Source: Vreelandella boliviensis LC1 (GTDB lineage: Bacteria; Pseudomonadota; Gammaproteobacteria; Pseudomonadales; Halomonadaceae). From it: a DNA stretch of 64,000 bases. This document shows positions 1-9,734 of this stretch, piece after piece. Under the pieces are notes generated by a model, which saw nothing but the letters and a program-made list of their open reading frames with translations, was not told the origin of the DNA and did not search any database. The position numbers and the translations under genes are program-made. Location: contig NZ_JH393257.1 of assembly GCF_000236035.1 (NCBI RefSeq), forward strand, positions 1,148,408-1,212,407, read 5' to 3'. Within the stretch, counting starts at the first letter, position 1; the number at the start of each line of letters is the position of its first letter.

Positions 1-43
1 GCGCTGGAAACGTCGCGAGTTGCCGCAGGTTATGAAAGCTGTT

Positions 44-73
44 TTGCCGGGAGGGGGCCGACAAACGTATAAT
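44..73 (+). promoter_or_regulatory. Candidate sigma-70 promoter of uvrA
   Basis: A -35-like TTGCCG at 44-49 and a perfect -10 TATAAT at 68-73 are separated by 18 bases. The predicted start of transcription is about 25 bases before the uvrA ATG. No LexA (CTGT-N8-ACAG) site was visible in the 100 bases shown, so SOS control is not supported here, though the region further upstream is outside the window. Confidence 0.5.
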
Positions 74-103
74 CGCGCTTTTGCCGCGCGATTCGAGGTG
101 TTG

Positions 104-2950
104 ATGGACAGCATTCTGGTCAGGGGTGCCCGCACCCACAACCTCAAGCAGATCGATGTGGAGCTGCCCCGTAATAAGCTGATTGTGATTACCGGCCTAT
201 CCGGCTCGGGTAAATCGTCGTTAGCGTTCGATACCCTTTATGCCGAGGGGCAGCGCCGCTACGTGGAGTCGCTCTCCACCTATGCGCGCCAGTTCCTGTC
301 GATGATGGAAAAGCCCGATGTGGATCACATCGAGGGGCTTTCGCCTGCGATCTCCATTGAGCAGAAGTCCACTTCCCACAACCCGCGCTCGACCGTGGGC
401 ACCATCACCGAAATTTACGACTACCTGCGCCTGCTGTTTGCCCGTGCCGGTACGCCCCGCTGCCCAGAACATGGCGAAGACTTAGAAGCTCAGACCATTT
501 CGCAGATGGTCGATCAGGTCATGAACCTCGCCGAAGGCACCAAGCTGATGCTGCTGGCACCAGTGGTCAAAGGCCGCAAAGGCGAACATTTACAGTTACT
601 GGCCGAGCTGCGTGCCCAGGGCTTTGTGCGCGCCCTGGTCGATGGCCAAGTGTTGGAGCTGGACGACATCGCACCGCTGGATAAGCGCAAAAAGCACGAT
701 ATCAGCGTTGTTGTTGATCGCTTCAAAGTGCGCGATGACCTTGCCCAACGTTTGGCGGAGTCCTTTGAAACCGCACTGAACCTCGCTGACGGCACCGCCA
801 TGATTCACTTTATGGACGGTGAGCGCGACGATATCGCTTTTTCGTCGCGCTTTGCCTGCCCGGTGTGCGGCTACTCGCTGGCGGAACTTGAACCGCGGAT
901 GTTCTCGTTCAACAACCCGGCGGGCGCCTGCCCCACCTGCGACGGGCTGGGCGTACAGCAGTACTTCGACCCCGATAAGCTAATCAGCCACCCGGAACTC
1001 TCCCTGGCGGAAGGTGTGATCAAAGGCTGGGACCGGCGCAATATCTACTACTTTACCCAGCTCCAGGCGCTGGCCAAATACTACGGCTTTGAACTGGAAA
1101 CGCCCTGGCAAGAGCTCGCCCATCGCGATCGGGAGGTTATCCTCAACGGCAGCGGCGACGAGCAGATCCCCTTTGTCTATGTGGGTGATCGCGGCCGAAA
1201 AGTGACCCGCGAACACGCTTTCGAAGGCGTGTTGCCCAATATGCAGCGCCGCTATCGAGAAACCGAATCCAATATGGTGCGCGATGACCTGGTCAAATAC
1301 ATCGCCGTTCAGCCTTGTGCGACCTGTAGTGGCTCGCGGCTGCGTAAAGAGTCGCGCCATGTCTACGTGGACGATCACAACATCGCCGAGATTGTGCGCT
1401 TCCCGATTGGCGAGGCGTGGCGCTACTTTGCCGACCTAAGCCTGCCAGGACGCAAAGGTGAAATTGCCGATAAAATCGTCCACGAGATCCACGCCCGGCT
1501 AGAGTTCTTAGTCAATGTGGGGCTCGATTACCTTAACCTGGAGCGTAGCGCCGACACGCTCTCCGGCGGTGAAGCCCAGCGTATTCGCTTGGCCAGTCAG
1601 ATTGGCGCGGGCTTGGTCGGGGTCATGTACATCCTTGATGAGCCGTCGATTGGTCTGCACCAACGCGACAATGACCGGCTGCTGAAAACCCTTGAGCGGC
1701 TGCGCGATTTGGGCAATACCGTGATTGTGGTAGAGCACGACGAAGACGCCATTCGCGCCGCCGATCACGTACTGGATATCGGCCCAGGCGCAGGCGTTCA
1801 CGGCGGTGAAATTGTCGCCCAGGGCACCCCGCAAGACGTGATGAACAACCCCAACTCGCTGACCGGCCAATACTTATCGGGTACCCGGGAAATCGCCGTG
1901 CCGCCCTACCGCATTCCCGGCAATCCAGAAAAGCAGCTGATTGTGCGTGGGGCTACCGGCAATAACCTGCAGAACGTAACGCTTAGCCTGCCGCTGGGTC
2001 TATTTATCGCCATTACCGGCGTTTCCGGCTCGGGTAAATCGACGCTGATCAACGGCACCTTGATGCCAATTGCGGCCCGCGAATTGAACCGTGCCACCAC
2101 GCTGACCGCCGCGCCCTATGAGAAGATCGAAGGGCTCGACCAACTCGATAAAGTCATCGATATCGATCAGAGCCCGATTGGCCGCACGCCGCGCTCCAAC
2201 CCGGCTACCTATACGGGTATTTTTACACCGATTCGCGAGCTGTTTGCGGGCACCCAGGAAGCCCGTTCCCGGGGCTATAAGCCGGGCCGTTTCAGCTTTA
2301 ACGTTAAGGGTGGGCGCTGCGAGGCCTGCCAGGGCGAAGGCATGATCAAGGTGGAGATGCACTTCCTGCCCGATATCTACGTGCCCTGCGACGTGTGTAA
2401 GGGCAAGCGCTATAACCGCGAAACCCTGGATATTCATTACAAGGGTAAAACCATCCACGAAGTGCTGGCCATGACGGTGGAAGACGCCCTGGAATTCTTT
2501 AGCCCAGTGCCCGCCATTGCACGTCGCCTGCAAACCTTGCTAGACGTAGGCCTTTCCTACATTCGCTTGGGGCAGAGCGCCACCACCCTTTCTGGTGGTG
2601 AAGCGCAGCGGGTTAAGCTTGCCCGCGAATTGGCCAAACGCGATACCGGCAAGACGCTGTATATTCTTGATGAGCCCACCACCGGGCTGCATTTTGAAGA
2701 TATTCGCCAACTGCTAACGGTACTCCACCGCCTGCGGGATCATGGCAATACCATCGTGGTGATTGAGCACAACTTGGATGTGATTAAAACGGCGGATTGG
2801 ATTGTCGATCTCGGCCCTGAAGGGGGTTCCGGCGGTGGGCAGATCATTGCTGAAGGTACGCCGGAACAGATCGCCAAACAGGACGTATCGCACACTGGTC
2901 GTTTCTTAGCGCCTCTACTGGCACGCGGCAAACGCACAACGAAGCGCTAA
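104..2950 (+). CDS. uvrA: Excinuclease ABC subunit UvrA
   Basis: UvrA is the damage-recognition ATPase of nucleotide excision repair; it loads UvrB on distorted DNA. The 948-residue product has two ABC ATPase modules. Walker [10 protein letters not shown] lies at residues 31-39 and a second one, GVSGSGKST, near residue 650. Two LSGGEAQR signatures are present, along with the CPVC...CPTC and CEAC...CDVC zinc-binding cysteine pairs. The reading frame stays open upstream, but ATG 104 matches the family N-terminus ([14 protein letters not shown]), has GAGG upstream, and the upstream extension overlaps a good promoter. It stands alone and is unrelated to the flagellar genes that follow. Confidence 0.97.
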   Translation: MDSILVRGARTHNLKQIDVELPRNKLIVITGLSGSGKSSLAFDTLYAEGQRRYVESLSTYARQFLSMMEKPDVDHIEGLSPAISIEQKSTSHNPRSTVGTITEIYDYLRLLFARAGTPRCPEHGEDLEAQTISQMVDQVMNLAEGTKLMLLAPVVKGRKGEHLQLLAELRAQGFVRALVDGQVLELDDIAPLDKRKKHDISVVVDRFKVRDDLAQRLAESFETALNLADGTAMIHFMDGERDDIAFSSRFACPVCGYSLAELEPRMFSFNNPAGACPTCDGLGVQQYFDPDKLISHPELSLAEGVIKGWDRRNIYYFTQLQALAKYYGFELETPWQELAHRDREVILNGSGDEQIPFVYVGDRGRKVTREHAFEGVLPNMQRRYRETESNMVRDDLVKYIAVQPCATCSGSRLRKESRHVYVDDHNIAEIVRFPIGEAWRYFADLSLPGRKGEIADKIVHEIHARLEFLVNVGLDYLNLERSADTLSGGEAQRIRLASQIGAGLVGVMYILDEPSIGLHQRDNDRLLKTLERLRDLGNTVIVVEHDEDAIRAADHVLDIGPGAGVHGGEIVAQGTPQDVMNNPNSLTGQYLSGTREIAVPPYRIPGNPEKQLIVRGATGNNLQNVTLSLPLGLFIAITGVSGSGKSTLINGTLMPIAARELNRATTLTAAPYEKIEGLDQLDKVIDIDQSPIGRTPRSNPATYTGIFTPIRELFAGTQEARSRGYKPGRFSFNVKGGRCEACQGEGMIKVEMHFLPDIYVPCDVCKGKRYNRETLDIHYKGKTIHEVLAMTVEDALEFFSPVPAIARRLQTLLDVGLSYIRLGQSATTLSGGEAQRVKLARELAKRDTGKTLYILDEPTTGLHFEDIRQLLTVLHRLRDHGNTIVVIEHNLDVIKTADWIVDLGPEGGSGGGQIIAEGTPEQIAKQDVSHTGRFLAPLLARGKRTTKR

Positions 2951-3104
2951 TATTTGGGGCTGTGATGGGGCGCGTACGCGTGCCCCGTCTAAACCAGCTC
3001 CCCGCTATACACATTCGACAGCACAGACCACGACCATACTGCTTATAGTGGCAGGCAGACAAAAACTCGAAGTACTATGCAAACCTCTGCTATAGGGACG
3101 AGTC

Positions 3105-3842
3105 ATGAATGAAGAAAAAAGCTGTATTATTAAGCACTTCAGTCACTACTGTTCGTTGACTGAAGGGGAGAAAAAACTGCTCCTCTCGCTTGAGGAAAGC
3201 CCCTCTGATGTTAAATCGGGCTCATTACTCTGGGAGATGGGCGACCCGGCCAATGAATTTTGCACACTGAAAAGCGGCTGGGCTTACTCCTACAGAAATC
3301 AAGAAAACGGCGATCGGCAAATTCTCGAAGTGTTTTTGCCTGGCGATATTATTGGTCTGCGCGAGTTTGCTTTTTCGCAGCGCCTTGAGAGTGTGCGCAT
3401 GATTGATGACGGTGTGGTTTGTCACTTTCCGCATAAGTGCATGCTAGAGATATTTCGCCAGTCGTTGCCGCTTACCTCGGTGATGTTTGCTATCGGTAGC
3501 CGCCAGCAGGCGTTAATGACGGAGCGGCTGGTTAATTTAGCGAGACGCAGCGCCCGTCAAAAAACGGCGCATTTTCTTTACGAGATGTACCTACGGCTGC
3601 GTCAAACCAACCCGGATCTTACCAATCAATTCCGCCTACCGCTCTCTCAAGAGCAGTTGGCCGATGTGCTGGGGCTGAGTCCGGTACACGTTAGCCGTAC
3701 CTTTACCGCGCTTAGCGAAGATAATTTAGTATTTCGTGACCGTCACCACTTAACGATTCCTGACTTATCAGCGCTATGTGCCGAAGGTCAATTTGATGAC
3801 TGCTACCTCACTGACAACGTTCGGCCACTGTTCGGCGACTAA
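3105..3842 (+). CDS. Crp/Fnr-family transcriptional regulator
   Basis: A 245-residue regulator with an N-terminal cyclic-nucleotide-binding-like beta-barrel (about 25-140), a long dimerisation helix, and a C-terminal winged helix-turn-helix (about 170-220; LSQEQLADVLGLSPVHVSR). The FNR/ANR cysteine cluster is absent: the N-terminal region has only Cys7 and Cys16, widely spaced, so a canonical oxygen-sensing [4Fe-4S] cluster is unlikely. The ligand is unknown. AGGGACG precedes the ATG. The gene is monocistronic and ends at a strong bidirectional terminator. It neighbours nrdJb but points towards it, so co-regulation cannot be inferred from position. Confidence 0.85.
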   Translation: MNEEKSCIIKHFSHYCSLTEGEKKLLLSLEESPSDVKSGSLLWEMGDPANEFCTLKSGWAYSYRNQENGDRQILEVFLPGDIIGLREFAFSQRLESVRMIDDGVVCHFPHKCMLEIFRQSLPLTSVMFAIGSRQQALMTERLVNLARRSARQKTAHFLYEMYLRLRQTNPDLTNQFRLPLSQEQLADVLGLSPVHVSRTFTALSEDNLVFRDRHHLTIPDLSALCAEGQFDDCYLTDNVRPLFGD

Positions 3843-3865
3843 CCATACGGTAGACGAGCCTGCAT

Positions 3866-3901
3866 AAAAAAACCGCGTGCTACTGAGCACGCGGTTTTTA
3901 T
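3866..3901. terminator. Bidirectional intrinsic terminator
   Basis: A 10-bp stem (ACCGCGTGCT / AGCACGCGGT) with a 4-base loop at 3872-3895. An A-tract lies on the left and a T-tract on the right, so it can act on both strands. It serves the convergent Crp/Fnr regulator and nrdJb genes. Confidence 0.9.
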
Positions 3902-3922
3902 GAGCCAGAGGCTTTGTCTAGC

Positions 3923-4690
3923 TTAACCGCACTTGGACCAGCCGCAGCCTGCGTAGCAGGTGGGGCAACCATCCATCATGATCAGCTCACCACGACACTC
4001 GGGGCAGTTACCTACCGTGGCAGGGCCGCTGCCTTCAGGCTTTTTTGGCGCTGACGGCGCTCCGCCAATAGGCTCTACTGCCCCGGCGGCCTCTTCCTCC
4101 GGCTGCCAAGCATGGCCATGGGCCATGCGGTGGGCATAGCGCTCGACCAACTGCTCAACCGACACTTGATTGCCATCCCGATCCAAGAAGCCGCGACGAT
4201 AGAGAATCTGCTGGATCGACCAAGCAATCGCCGCCACTTCTGAATCGTGAAACATCGGCTTGTTCCAGCGGTTCATACCACAGCGCACCAAGCCTTTATC
4301 CCAGGCCACCTTACGCAGATCCGCTACCGCCTGAGTGACATAACCGCCGCGGGCCGCCAGCGAAAGGCTGCGCATAGTCGCGGTGATCCACTGGTGCTCA
4401 CTGGAGAGTTGCCCCGACGGGAAAAAGAACTCTACCGGGCGCTCAATCACCACGCGCTTACTGCCAATCACGCCTTCCACCGGCATAAACGACACCAGCA
4501 GATAAACTTTTTTGCGCCCTTCCGCGCCTACGTAAGAGATCTTTTCAGACACTGCTTCTAAAGTGCCTTCCGGGCGGGAAGGAATGCGCACCGTCAACGG
4601 GTCTTCATCCTGCAGCTCAGGAGTGGGCGCTGCCTGCTCCTGCTGCTTGATACGGTAACCAACTATTTTTGAAGTAATTTCTACAGCCAT
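3923..4690 (-). CDS. nrdJb: Class II ribonucleotide reductase, NrdJb subunit
   Basis: Small partner of the split B12-dependent ribonucleotide reductase known from Pseudomonas (NrdJa + NrdJb). The 255-residue product has a TSCPD-type region (about 95-165, ITATMRSLSLAARGG). Its cysteine-rich C-terminus (CPEC, CPTC, CGWSKCG) probably carries the redox cysteines that re-reduce the NrdJa active site. The frame extends to a GTG at 4702, but ATG 4690 has GGAG six bases upstream and is preferred. It lies 73 bases downstream of nrdJa on the same strand and is almost certainly co-transcribed with it. Confidence 0.88.
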   Translation of the reverse strand: MAVEITSKIVGYRIKQQEQAAPTPELQDEDPLTVRIPSRPEGTLEAVSEKISYVGAEGRKKVYLLVSFMPVEGVIGSKRVVIERPVEFFFPSGQLSSEHQWITATMRSLSLAARGGYVTQAVADLRKVAWDKGLVRCGMNRWNKPMFHDSEVAAIAWSIQQILYRRGFLDRDGNQVSVEQLVERYAHRMAHGHAWQPEEEAAGAVEPIGGAPSAPKKPEGSGPATVGNCPECRGELIMMDGCPTCYAGCGWSKCG

Positions 4691-4763
4691 GGTGTTCTCC
4701 ACTTAGCAAAGGTAGTCGGGCGGTTCTTTAGATGAACGCTGATAGTAAAGGCGCCGCCCGCCA

Positions 4764-6875
4764 CTACCATTTGCCGTAGGTGCCCTCTTTTAAGCCATCA
4801 AACAGGTTAGCAGCATTATGCTCTTCACCGTCGTATATCACCGTCTCATCCCCGGTTAGCTCGAGGGTTTCGCCATTTTCCAGCTCAAACACGTAGGTGG
4901 TGTTTTTAAGATCATCCTCGCGCACCAGCACGCCTTGGAAGGCTTCAGGGTTAAAGCGGAAAGTGGTGCAGCCTTTTAAGCGACTTCCATACGCTTGCAG
5001 ATAGAGATCCTGGAACTGCTCAAAGGGGAAATCAGTGGGCACGTTGACCGTTTTTGAGATCGCCGAATCAACCCAATGTTGCGCCGCGGCCTGAACCGCA
5101 ACGTGCTGTTCGGGCGAAATCGCATCGGCGGTGACAAAGTAGTCAGGCAGGTCCCCGTCCACCGCATCAGATGCGATAAAGTGACGGTAAGCCGCTAATT
5201 CAAAAGAGACGACCTCGACTTGCTCTTTGGTCTTCTTACCCGACTGGATAATATTGCGGAAGTAGCGGTGCGAGAAGGATGGCTCAATGCCGTTGGAGGC
5301 ATTATTACCCATTGAAAGGCTAATGGTGCCTGTCGGTGCAATCGAGCTGTGGTGGGTAAAGCGCGCACCGTGCTCGGCCAGCTGGGCCACCAGCTCCGGC
5401 TCAAGCTGGGCCACTTGGGCCATGTACTGGCTGTAGCGAGCGTGCAGGATACGCCCCGGCACTTGATCGCCTACTTCGTAGCCATCTTTGGCCAGCTGTG
5501 GCCGCTCGCGGAGCATTTTTGGGGTAATGGTGTGCTCCTGTTCAAGCACTGGCGCCATGCCTTTCTCTAACGAAAGCTCCAGCGCCTGCTTCCACCCCTC
5601 AATGGCCAAGTGACGGCTTACCTCATCGGTGAATACCAGCGACTGCTTGGAGCCATAGGGGATTTTGAGCATGGTGAGCGTTGACCCCAAACCCAAAAAG
5701 CCCATGCCGTGGCGGCGCTTAGCTTCAATTTCGCGCTGCTGCTGGGGTAGCGGCAGACCGGCAATCTCGACCACGTTGTCGAGCATACGAGTAAAGATCG
5801 AGACCACTTTGCGATAGCGCTCCCAGTCAAAGCGCGGCTCGGCAGCGAAGGGATCGATCACGAATTTGGTCAGGTTTACAGACCCCAGCAGGCAGGCACC
5901 TTCTGGTGGCAGTGGCTGTTCACCACAAGGGTTGGTAGCGCGAATATCCTCGCAGAACCAGTTATTGTTCATGCGGTTAACTTGGTCGATCAGGATAAAG
6001 CCCGGCTCGGCGTAGTCGTAGGTGGAGGACATAATGGTGTCCCACAATTCCCGCGCTTTGATCACTTCAACAATGCGGCAGGCCACGCGGCCTTCGGCAT
6101 CTACCGTATAGCCCTCTTCAACCACCGGCCAGTCGCGGTAGATCAGGTCTTCCGCTTTAACGTCCTCTTTCTCACCGGGGTGCAACGGAAAAGCCAGCGG
6201 CCAGTCGGAATTGTTTTTCACCGCTTCCATAAACTCATCGGTGATCAGCAACGAGAGGTTAAACTGACGCAGCCGTCCCGCCTCGCGCTTAGCCTGAATA
6301 AACTCGCGCACGTCCGGGTGGCCCACATCAAAGGTACCCATCTGGGCGCCACGACGTCCACCGGCAGAGGCCACGGTAAAACACATCTTGTCGTAGATAT
6401 CCATAAACGCCAGCGGGCCGTTAGTGCCCGCGCCAGCGCCGAAGACGAACGCGCCCTTATGGCGCAACGTAGAGAAGTCGTAGCCGATACCGGCCCCGGA
6501 TTTCAACGTCATGCCCGCATCGACAACCGAGTCGAGAATATCGCGCATAGAGTCGCGAATCGTACGTGAGACGGTGCAATTAATCAGGCTTACCGCAGGC
6601 TTGTAGGCCTCAGCGCCCGCGTTGGAGAGAATACGGCCGGCAGGTATGGCACCATTTTCCAGTGCCCAACGGAATTTGGGCAACCACTCTTCCGCTTTAT
6701 CACCTTCAACCGCTGCCAGGGCGCGCGCAACCCGTTCAAACGTAGCACCGACGTCCTGATCAACGGGTTGGCTATGACGATCCTTGAGACGGTACTTGGC
6801 ATCCCATATCTCCCGCGAGGGGGCCTGCATCGGGACATCATTAGAGGTCTTCATAGCCTTAGCAGCGGTGCTCAT
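4764..6875 (-). CDS. nrdJa: Adenosylcobalamin-dependent ribonucleotide reductase catalytic subunit NrdJa
   Basis: Reduces ribonucleotides to deoxyribonucleotides by a cobalamin-generated thiyl radical, without needing or being inactivated by oxygen. The 703 residues contain SLINCTVS with the first redox cysteine, NPCGEQPLPP carrying the N-x-C-x-E active-site triad, and the APTGTISL phosphate-binding loop. The C-terminal redox tail found in single-chain NrdJ is supplied by nrdJb downstream. ATG 6875 has AAGGAG nine bases upstream; the 42-residue upstream extension would run through the promoter and is rejected. Two NrdR-like boxes lie 90-135 bases upstream. Confidence 0.92.
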   Translation of the reverse strand: MSTAAKAMKTSNDVPMQAPSREIWDAKYRLKDRHSQPVDQDVGATFERVARALAAVEGDKAEEWLPKFRWALENGAIPAGRILSNAGAEAYKPAVSLINCTVSRTIRDSMRDILDSVVDAGMTLKSGAGIGYDFSTLRHKGAFVFGAGAGTNGPLAFMDIYDKMCFTVASAGGRRGAQMGTFDVGHPDVREFIQAKREAGRLRQFNLSLLITDEFMEAVKNNSDWPLAFPLHPGEKEDVKAEDLIYRDWPVVEEGYTVDAEGRVACRIVEVIKARELWDTIMSSTYDYAEPGFILIDQVNRMNNNWFCEDIRATNPCGEQPLPPEGACLLGSVNLTKFVIDPFAAEPRFDWERYRKVVSIFTRMLDNVVEIAGLPLPQQQREIEAKRRHGMGFLGLGSTLTMLKIPYGSKQSLVFTDEVSRHLAIEGWKQALELSLEKGMAPVLEQEHTITPKMLRERPQLAKDGYEVGDQVPGRILHARYSQYMAQVAQLEPELVAQLAEHGARFTHHSSIAPTGTISLSMGNNASNGIEPSFSHRYFRNIIQSGKKTKEQVEVVSFELAAYRHFIASDAVDGDLPDYFVTADAISPEQHVAVQAAAQHWVDSAISKTVNVPTDFPFEQFQDLYLQAYGSRLKGCTTFRFNPEAFQGVLVREDDLKNTTYVFELENGETLELTGDETVIYDGEEHNAANLFDGLKEGTYGKW

Positions 6876-6924
6876 GTCGCAAAACTCCTTCACAACGGGG
6901 TGAATATAGCGCTCAAATGGGGCG

Positions 6925-6930
6925 ATTATA
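6925..6930 (-). promoter_or_regulatory. Candidate -10 element of the nrdJab promoter
   Basis: On the minus strand this reads TATAAT, about 50 bases before the nrdJa start. No good -35 hexamer is found at 16-18 bases, so the promoter may be regulated, or this may be a chance match. Confidence 0.35.
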
Positions 6931-6963
6931 CGTGGCATCGGAGTGAAGTATAGCCTTGACTTT

Positions 6964-6979
6964 ACACCATATGAGGCAC
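6964..6979. promoter_or_regulatory. NrdR-like box 1 upstream of nrdJab
   Basis: A 16-base sequence with the core ATAT and a flanking ACAC/GTGT arm resembles the NrdR operator consensus (acaCwAtATaTwGtgt). Read on the minus strand it keeps CATATGGTGT. On its own the match is partial. The 31-base spacing to box 2 is what makes it credible. Confidence 0.5.
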
Positions 6980-6994
6980 TTTTTTTAAAAACTT

Positions 6995-7010
6995 CTACCA
7001 TATATAGAAA
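6995..7010. promoter_or_regulatory. NrdR-like box 2 upstream of nrdJab
   Basis: Contains CCATATATAG, matching nine of the ten central positions of the NrdR consensus. It lies exactly 31 bases (three helical turns) from box 1, the spacing typical of paired NrdR sites that repress nrd operons when dATP is plentiful. Confidence 0.55.
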
Positions 7011-7087
7011 AATCAGCGCGTTACTATTTAGCCAACCTCAAACACGCTATAGACTGTCCTTTTGTTAATAAAAACGGGTTGAGTTAA

Positions 7088-7693
7088 ATGGCTTTGATCA
7101 TGTCCGCAATTCACTCTCTGCGCTCTCACTCCCAATCTCTTTGCACGCTCACGCTAACCGTTATGGCGATAGCGACCATTTGGATGGTCACTACGCCCGT
7201 TGCGAACGCGGCCACGTTTAATACCGACGATGTGGCCACCCACGAACATTGGCAGTCAATGACCCTCTCGCTGGGGGGCGAACGCCACTACCGTGCGGTG
7301 GAAACCCACAGTTACTCCGACGCTACGCTGAGTCTGAATGCTACCTCGGGAGTTTGCGATTTACCCTGGTTGGAGATGCGCGTCACTCTTGAGCAGCAGC
7401 AGGGAGAGAGCCGTACAGTAAACCTGGTGCCCACCCGGCTGCGCATCGATGAGCAGCCCGTTATCGACACTATGGCGGAGTTTATTACCGAGCGCGGCGA
7501 TGACGGGTTTTATGCCCACTTTTACTTAACTGATTTGGAATCCCTGATGGCCGACATGCGCCAGGGCGAGCAATTATTCCTCGGCTTTAATCAGGAAGAA
7601 CGTGAGCCTTGGTATATGACCTTTAGCCTGCAAGGCGCCGACGCGGCGATTAACCGGATGCTCGGCCAGTGTGATGGTAGTGGCACCCACTAA
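7088..7693 (+). CDS. Secreted protein of unknown function
   Basis: A 201-residue protein I do not recognise. Residues 1-41 look like a Sec signal peptide: a hydrophobic run LTLTVMAIATIWMV, then VANA-A as a likely signal peptidase I site. The mature part is acidic and mostly beta-strand-like, with two cysteines (about 88 and 195) that could form a disulfide in the periplasm. A second in-frame ATG at 7100 is also possible; neither has a strong ribosome binding site. It is divergent from nrdJa and convergent with the phytochrome-like gene, 11 bases away. Confidence 0.65.
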   Translation: MALIMSAIHSLRSHSQSLCTLTLTVMAIATIWMVTTPVANAATFNTDDVATHEHWQSMTLSLGGERHYRAVETHSYSDATLSLNATSGVCDLPWLEMRVTLEQQQGESRTVNLVPTRLRIDEQPVIDTMAEFITERGDDGFYAHFYLTDLESLMADMRQGEQLFLGFNQEEREPWYMTFSLQGADAAINRMLGQCDGSGTH

Positions 7694-7704
7694 GATGTGA
7701 ATTA

Positions 7705-9717
7705 TTAAATCAGCTCCACAGGCTCTAGCGCCATTTCAACGCGGTTGCGTCCACCATGCTTAGCGCGATACATAGCATCGTCGGCCCGTGAGATAATAGT
7801 TTTGCAACTGTCGTCGGCCTGCCAAACGGCGACACCGATACTCACTGTAATCGTCTGCTCAAGCCCCTCTATACGCAACTCTGCTACCAGCGAGCGCAGC
7901 CGCTCGGCCAAGCCGAAGGCAGCGTCAACATCGGAATGAGTCGCCAGCACAATAAACTCTTCGCCGCCCCAGCGCCCCAAGTGGTCGCAGCCACGCAGCG
8001 AGCTTTCCACTAAGCGTGCTAGGGCCACCAGCACATCGTCACCCACGCTATGGCCGTGGGCATCGTTGATCTGCTTAAAGTTATCCACGTCGAACAATAA
8101 TAACGCAAAGGCAGCCGCGTAGCGTTTGGCAGCCACTAGCTCTGCATTGATCGCTTCTTCGATTCGGTAGCGGTTCCACACCTTGGTTAGCGGATCAAAA
8201 TGAGCCAGTTGCTCGAGTCGCTGGTTGGCCTCAGCCAGGGCTTTGCGCTCGTGCTCCAAATGTCTATTTAATGAGCTAATTTCATAGGCGGAAATCGCCA
8301 GCGTCAGATCTTCACCCAAGTCTACCGCTGCTAAGCGCTCTACCCGTTGCCACGCTTCGCTCTTACCCACTACCTCTTCCTGCCAGGCGGTCGAGGGAGC
8401 CGCTCTCGACGCCGGATGTGGGCTGGTAGTGGGTTGCATCGCCCAATACAGTGTTTCCACCTGCTCGGGCCGAAAAAAAATCAGCCAGGCGCGCTGGGTT
8501 GAGTTCATCGGCAGCGGCACAGCTAGAGCCCCGCACTGTTCGGGCATATCTAGCGAACAGGTTAACGTCTCTTTGGCAATTTCGCGCGTGCACCAAGGGC
8601 CGCTATGCACATGGGCTCTTTCCAGACGCAGCACAAACTGGCTAATCGCTTCTGGGGGCGGCGTCATGCCCGCTTGATAAGCGCCACCATTCATCCATAG
8701 CACCACGCCATGGGCGCGAAACAGCTTCATCCAGATAGCCGCCTGCTCATGCAGCATTTGCTGGGGGCTTTGCGGCTCGCTGCGCGCTCGTGCACTGAGT
8801 ACCAGGCTATCCTGAACCCGCTGCAAGTAACGGGCTTCTTGACGCGCCCGCAGCAACAGCATGCGCTGGGTGGCCATTTGCACGAGAGTGCGAACGGCAT
8901 CTCGCAAGGGGGGCTCAACCGAGTGCGGCGTTACCGAGTGGCAAAACACTAGCCCCCATATGCCGGTATCTCCCTGGATTGCCAAACTAAGTGAGCCGCG
9001 CACCCCCAAACGGTTTAAATAGCGCTGTCGCTCCGGGGCAGGTGCACGTAAAAAACACCCGTTAAGGCGCGTTTTTGGGCAAGCGGGCATTAGCGTTTCA
9101 GGGGGCGCATCGACGTCTTCAATTAACCGCACGGGGTAATTCTGGTAACTTTTGCGCAAGGCAACAGGAAAGTCACTGGCGGGAAAGCGCTGGCCCAACA
9201 GCGAGGGCAGCTGTTTTCCCAGCGCTTCGGCGACCATCAAACCATGCCAATCGCTATCAAAATGACACACACTGACGCGCTCATGACCGGTAAGTTGTTG
9301 AATCGCGTTAACCAAAGCATCAAGCAGCTCTTCCTGATGCGTCGCTTCTGCTAAGTGCATCAGCCGCTCATTCACAGTACCCAGCAGGCGGCGCTTACCC
9401 AGGGGATTGAGTGGCTCAATCTCGACGATAACCTGCTCACCCGCTCGGTAAGCGTGGAGCTGAAAACGCCCGTTACTGTGTTTGGAGCGATTAAACACTA
9501 GCGGGCCCGGGAGCCGCTGCTGCCCCTGCAGTTCACGACGTACTCGCTGACTAAGCCGTTTCCCCAACACACAGGCAAGGGTGAACTGCCCATTTTCAGG
9601 GCGCTCAATACCGGTCAAGCGGGTTAAGTTAGTGCTAGTGGTTTGAATGCGTCGACAATCGGCATCTAATACCAGCAGGGCACCAAATGACTGCAATCGC
9701 GGGTGGTACATGGACAC
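7705..9717 (-). CDS. Bacteriophytochrome-like PAS-GAF-PHY diguanylate cyclase
   Basis: A 670-residue protein with the phytochrome photosensory order: PAS (5-105), GAF (115-285, with PASDFP at 179-184), PHY (295-480, with FRPE), then GGDEF (505-663). The cyclase looks active: GGEEF at 584-588 with an intact RxxD inhibitory site at 575-578. The photosensor looks degraded. The chain starts after the place where the biliverdin-binding Cys would lie, the GAF His of the YLRNMGV region is Arg230, and the PHY tongue PRxSF motif is lost. The GTG start at 9717 has GAGG eight bases upstream; ATG 9711 is the alternative. It lies 17 bases downstream of the PomB-like gene, so its c-di-GMP output is probably tied to stator expression. 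Confidence 0.85.
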   Translation of the reverse strand: MSMYHPRLQSFGALLVLDADCRRIQTTSTNLTRLTGIERPENGQFTLACVLGKRLSQRVRRELQGQQRLPGPLVFNRSKHSNGRFQLHAYRAGEQVIVEIEPLNPLGKRRLLGTVNERLMHLAEATHQEELLDALVNAIQQLTGHERVSVCHFDSDWHGLMVAEALGKQLPSLLGQRFPASDFPVALRKSYQNYPVRLIEDVDAPPETLMPACPKTRLNGCFLRAPAPERQRYLNRLGVRGSLSLAIQGDTGIWGLVFCHSVTPHSVEPPLRDAVRTLVQMATQRMLLLRARQEARYLQRVQDSLVLSARARSEPQSPQQMLHEQAAIWMKLFRAHGVVLWMNGGAYQAGMTPPPEAISQFVLRLERAHVHSGPWCTREIAKETLTCSLDMPEQCGALAVPLPMNSTQRAWLIFFRPEQVETLYWAMQPTTSPHPASRAAPSTAWQEEVVGKSEAWQRVERLAAVDLGEDLTLAISAYEISSLNRHLEHERKALAEANQRLEQLAHFDPLTKVWNRYRIEEAINAELVAAKRYAAAFALLLFDVDNFKQINDAHGHSVGDDVLVALARLVESSLRGCDHLGRWGGEEFIVLATHSDVDAAFGLAERLRSLVAELRIEGLEQTITVSIGVAVWQADDSCKTIISRADDAMYRAKHGGRNRVEMALEPVELI

Positions 9718-9734
9718 AAACGTGGCCTCGCAAT

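Noticed and set aside
1..103. LexA box upstream of uvrA
   Set aside because: uvrA is SOS-controlled in many bacteria, but no CTGT-N8-ACAG was found in the visible part.
1466..1473. GCCGATAA inside uvrA
   Set aside because: No TAAA-like -35 lies 15 bases upstream, and it is inside a conserved coding region.
980..2533. Long open frames on the minus strand inside uvrA
   Set aside because: They are shadows of a highly conserved plus-strand gene, with no family resemblance and no ribosome binding sites.
2967..2986. GC-rich palindrome after uvrA
   Set aside because: GGGGC...GCCCC with a CGCGTACGCG core could fold, but there is no T-tract, so a terminator call is not supported.
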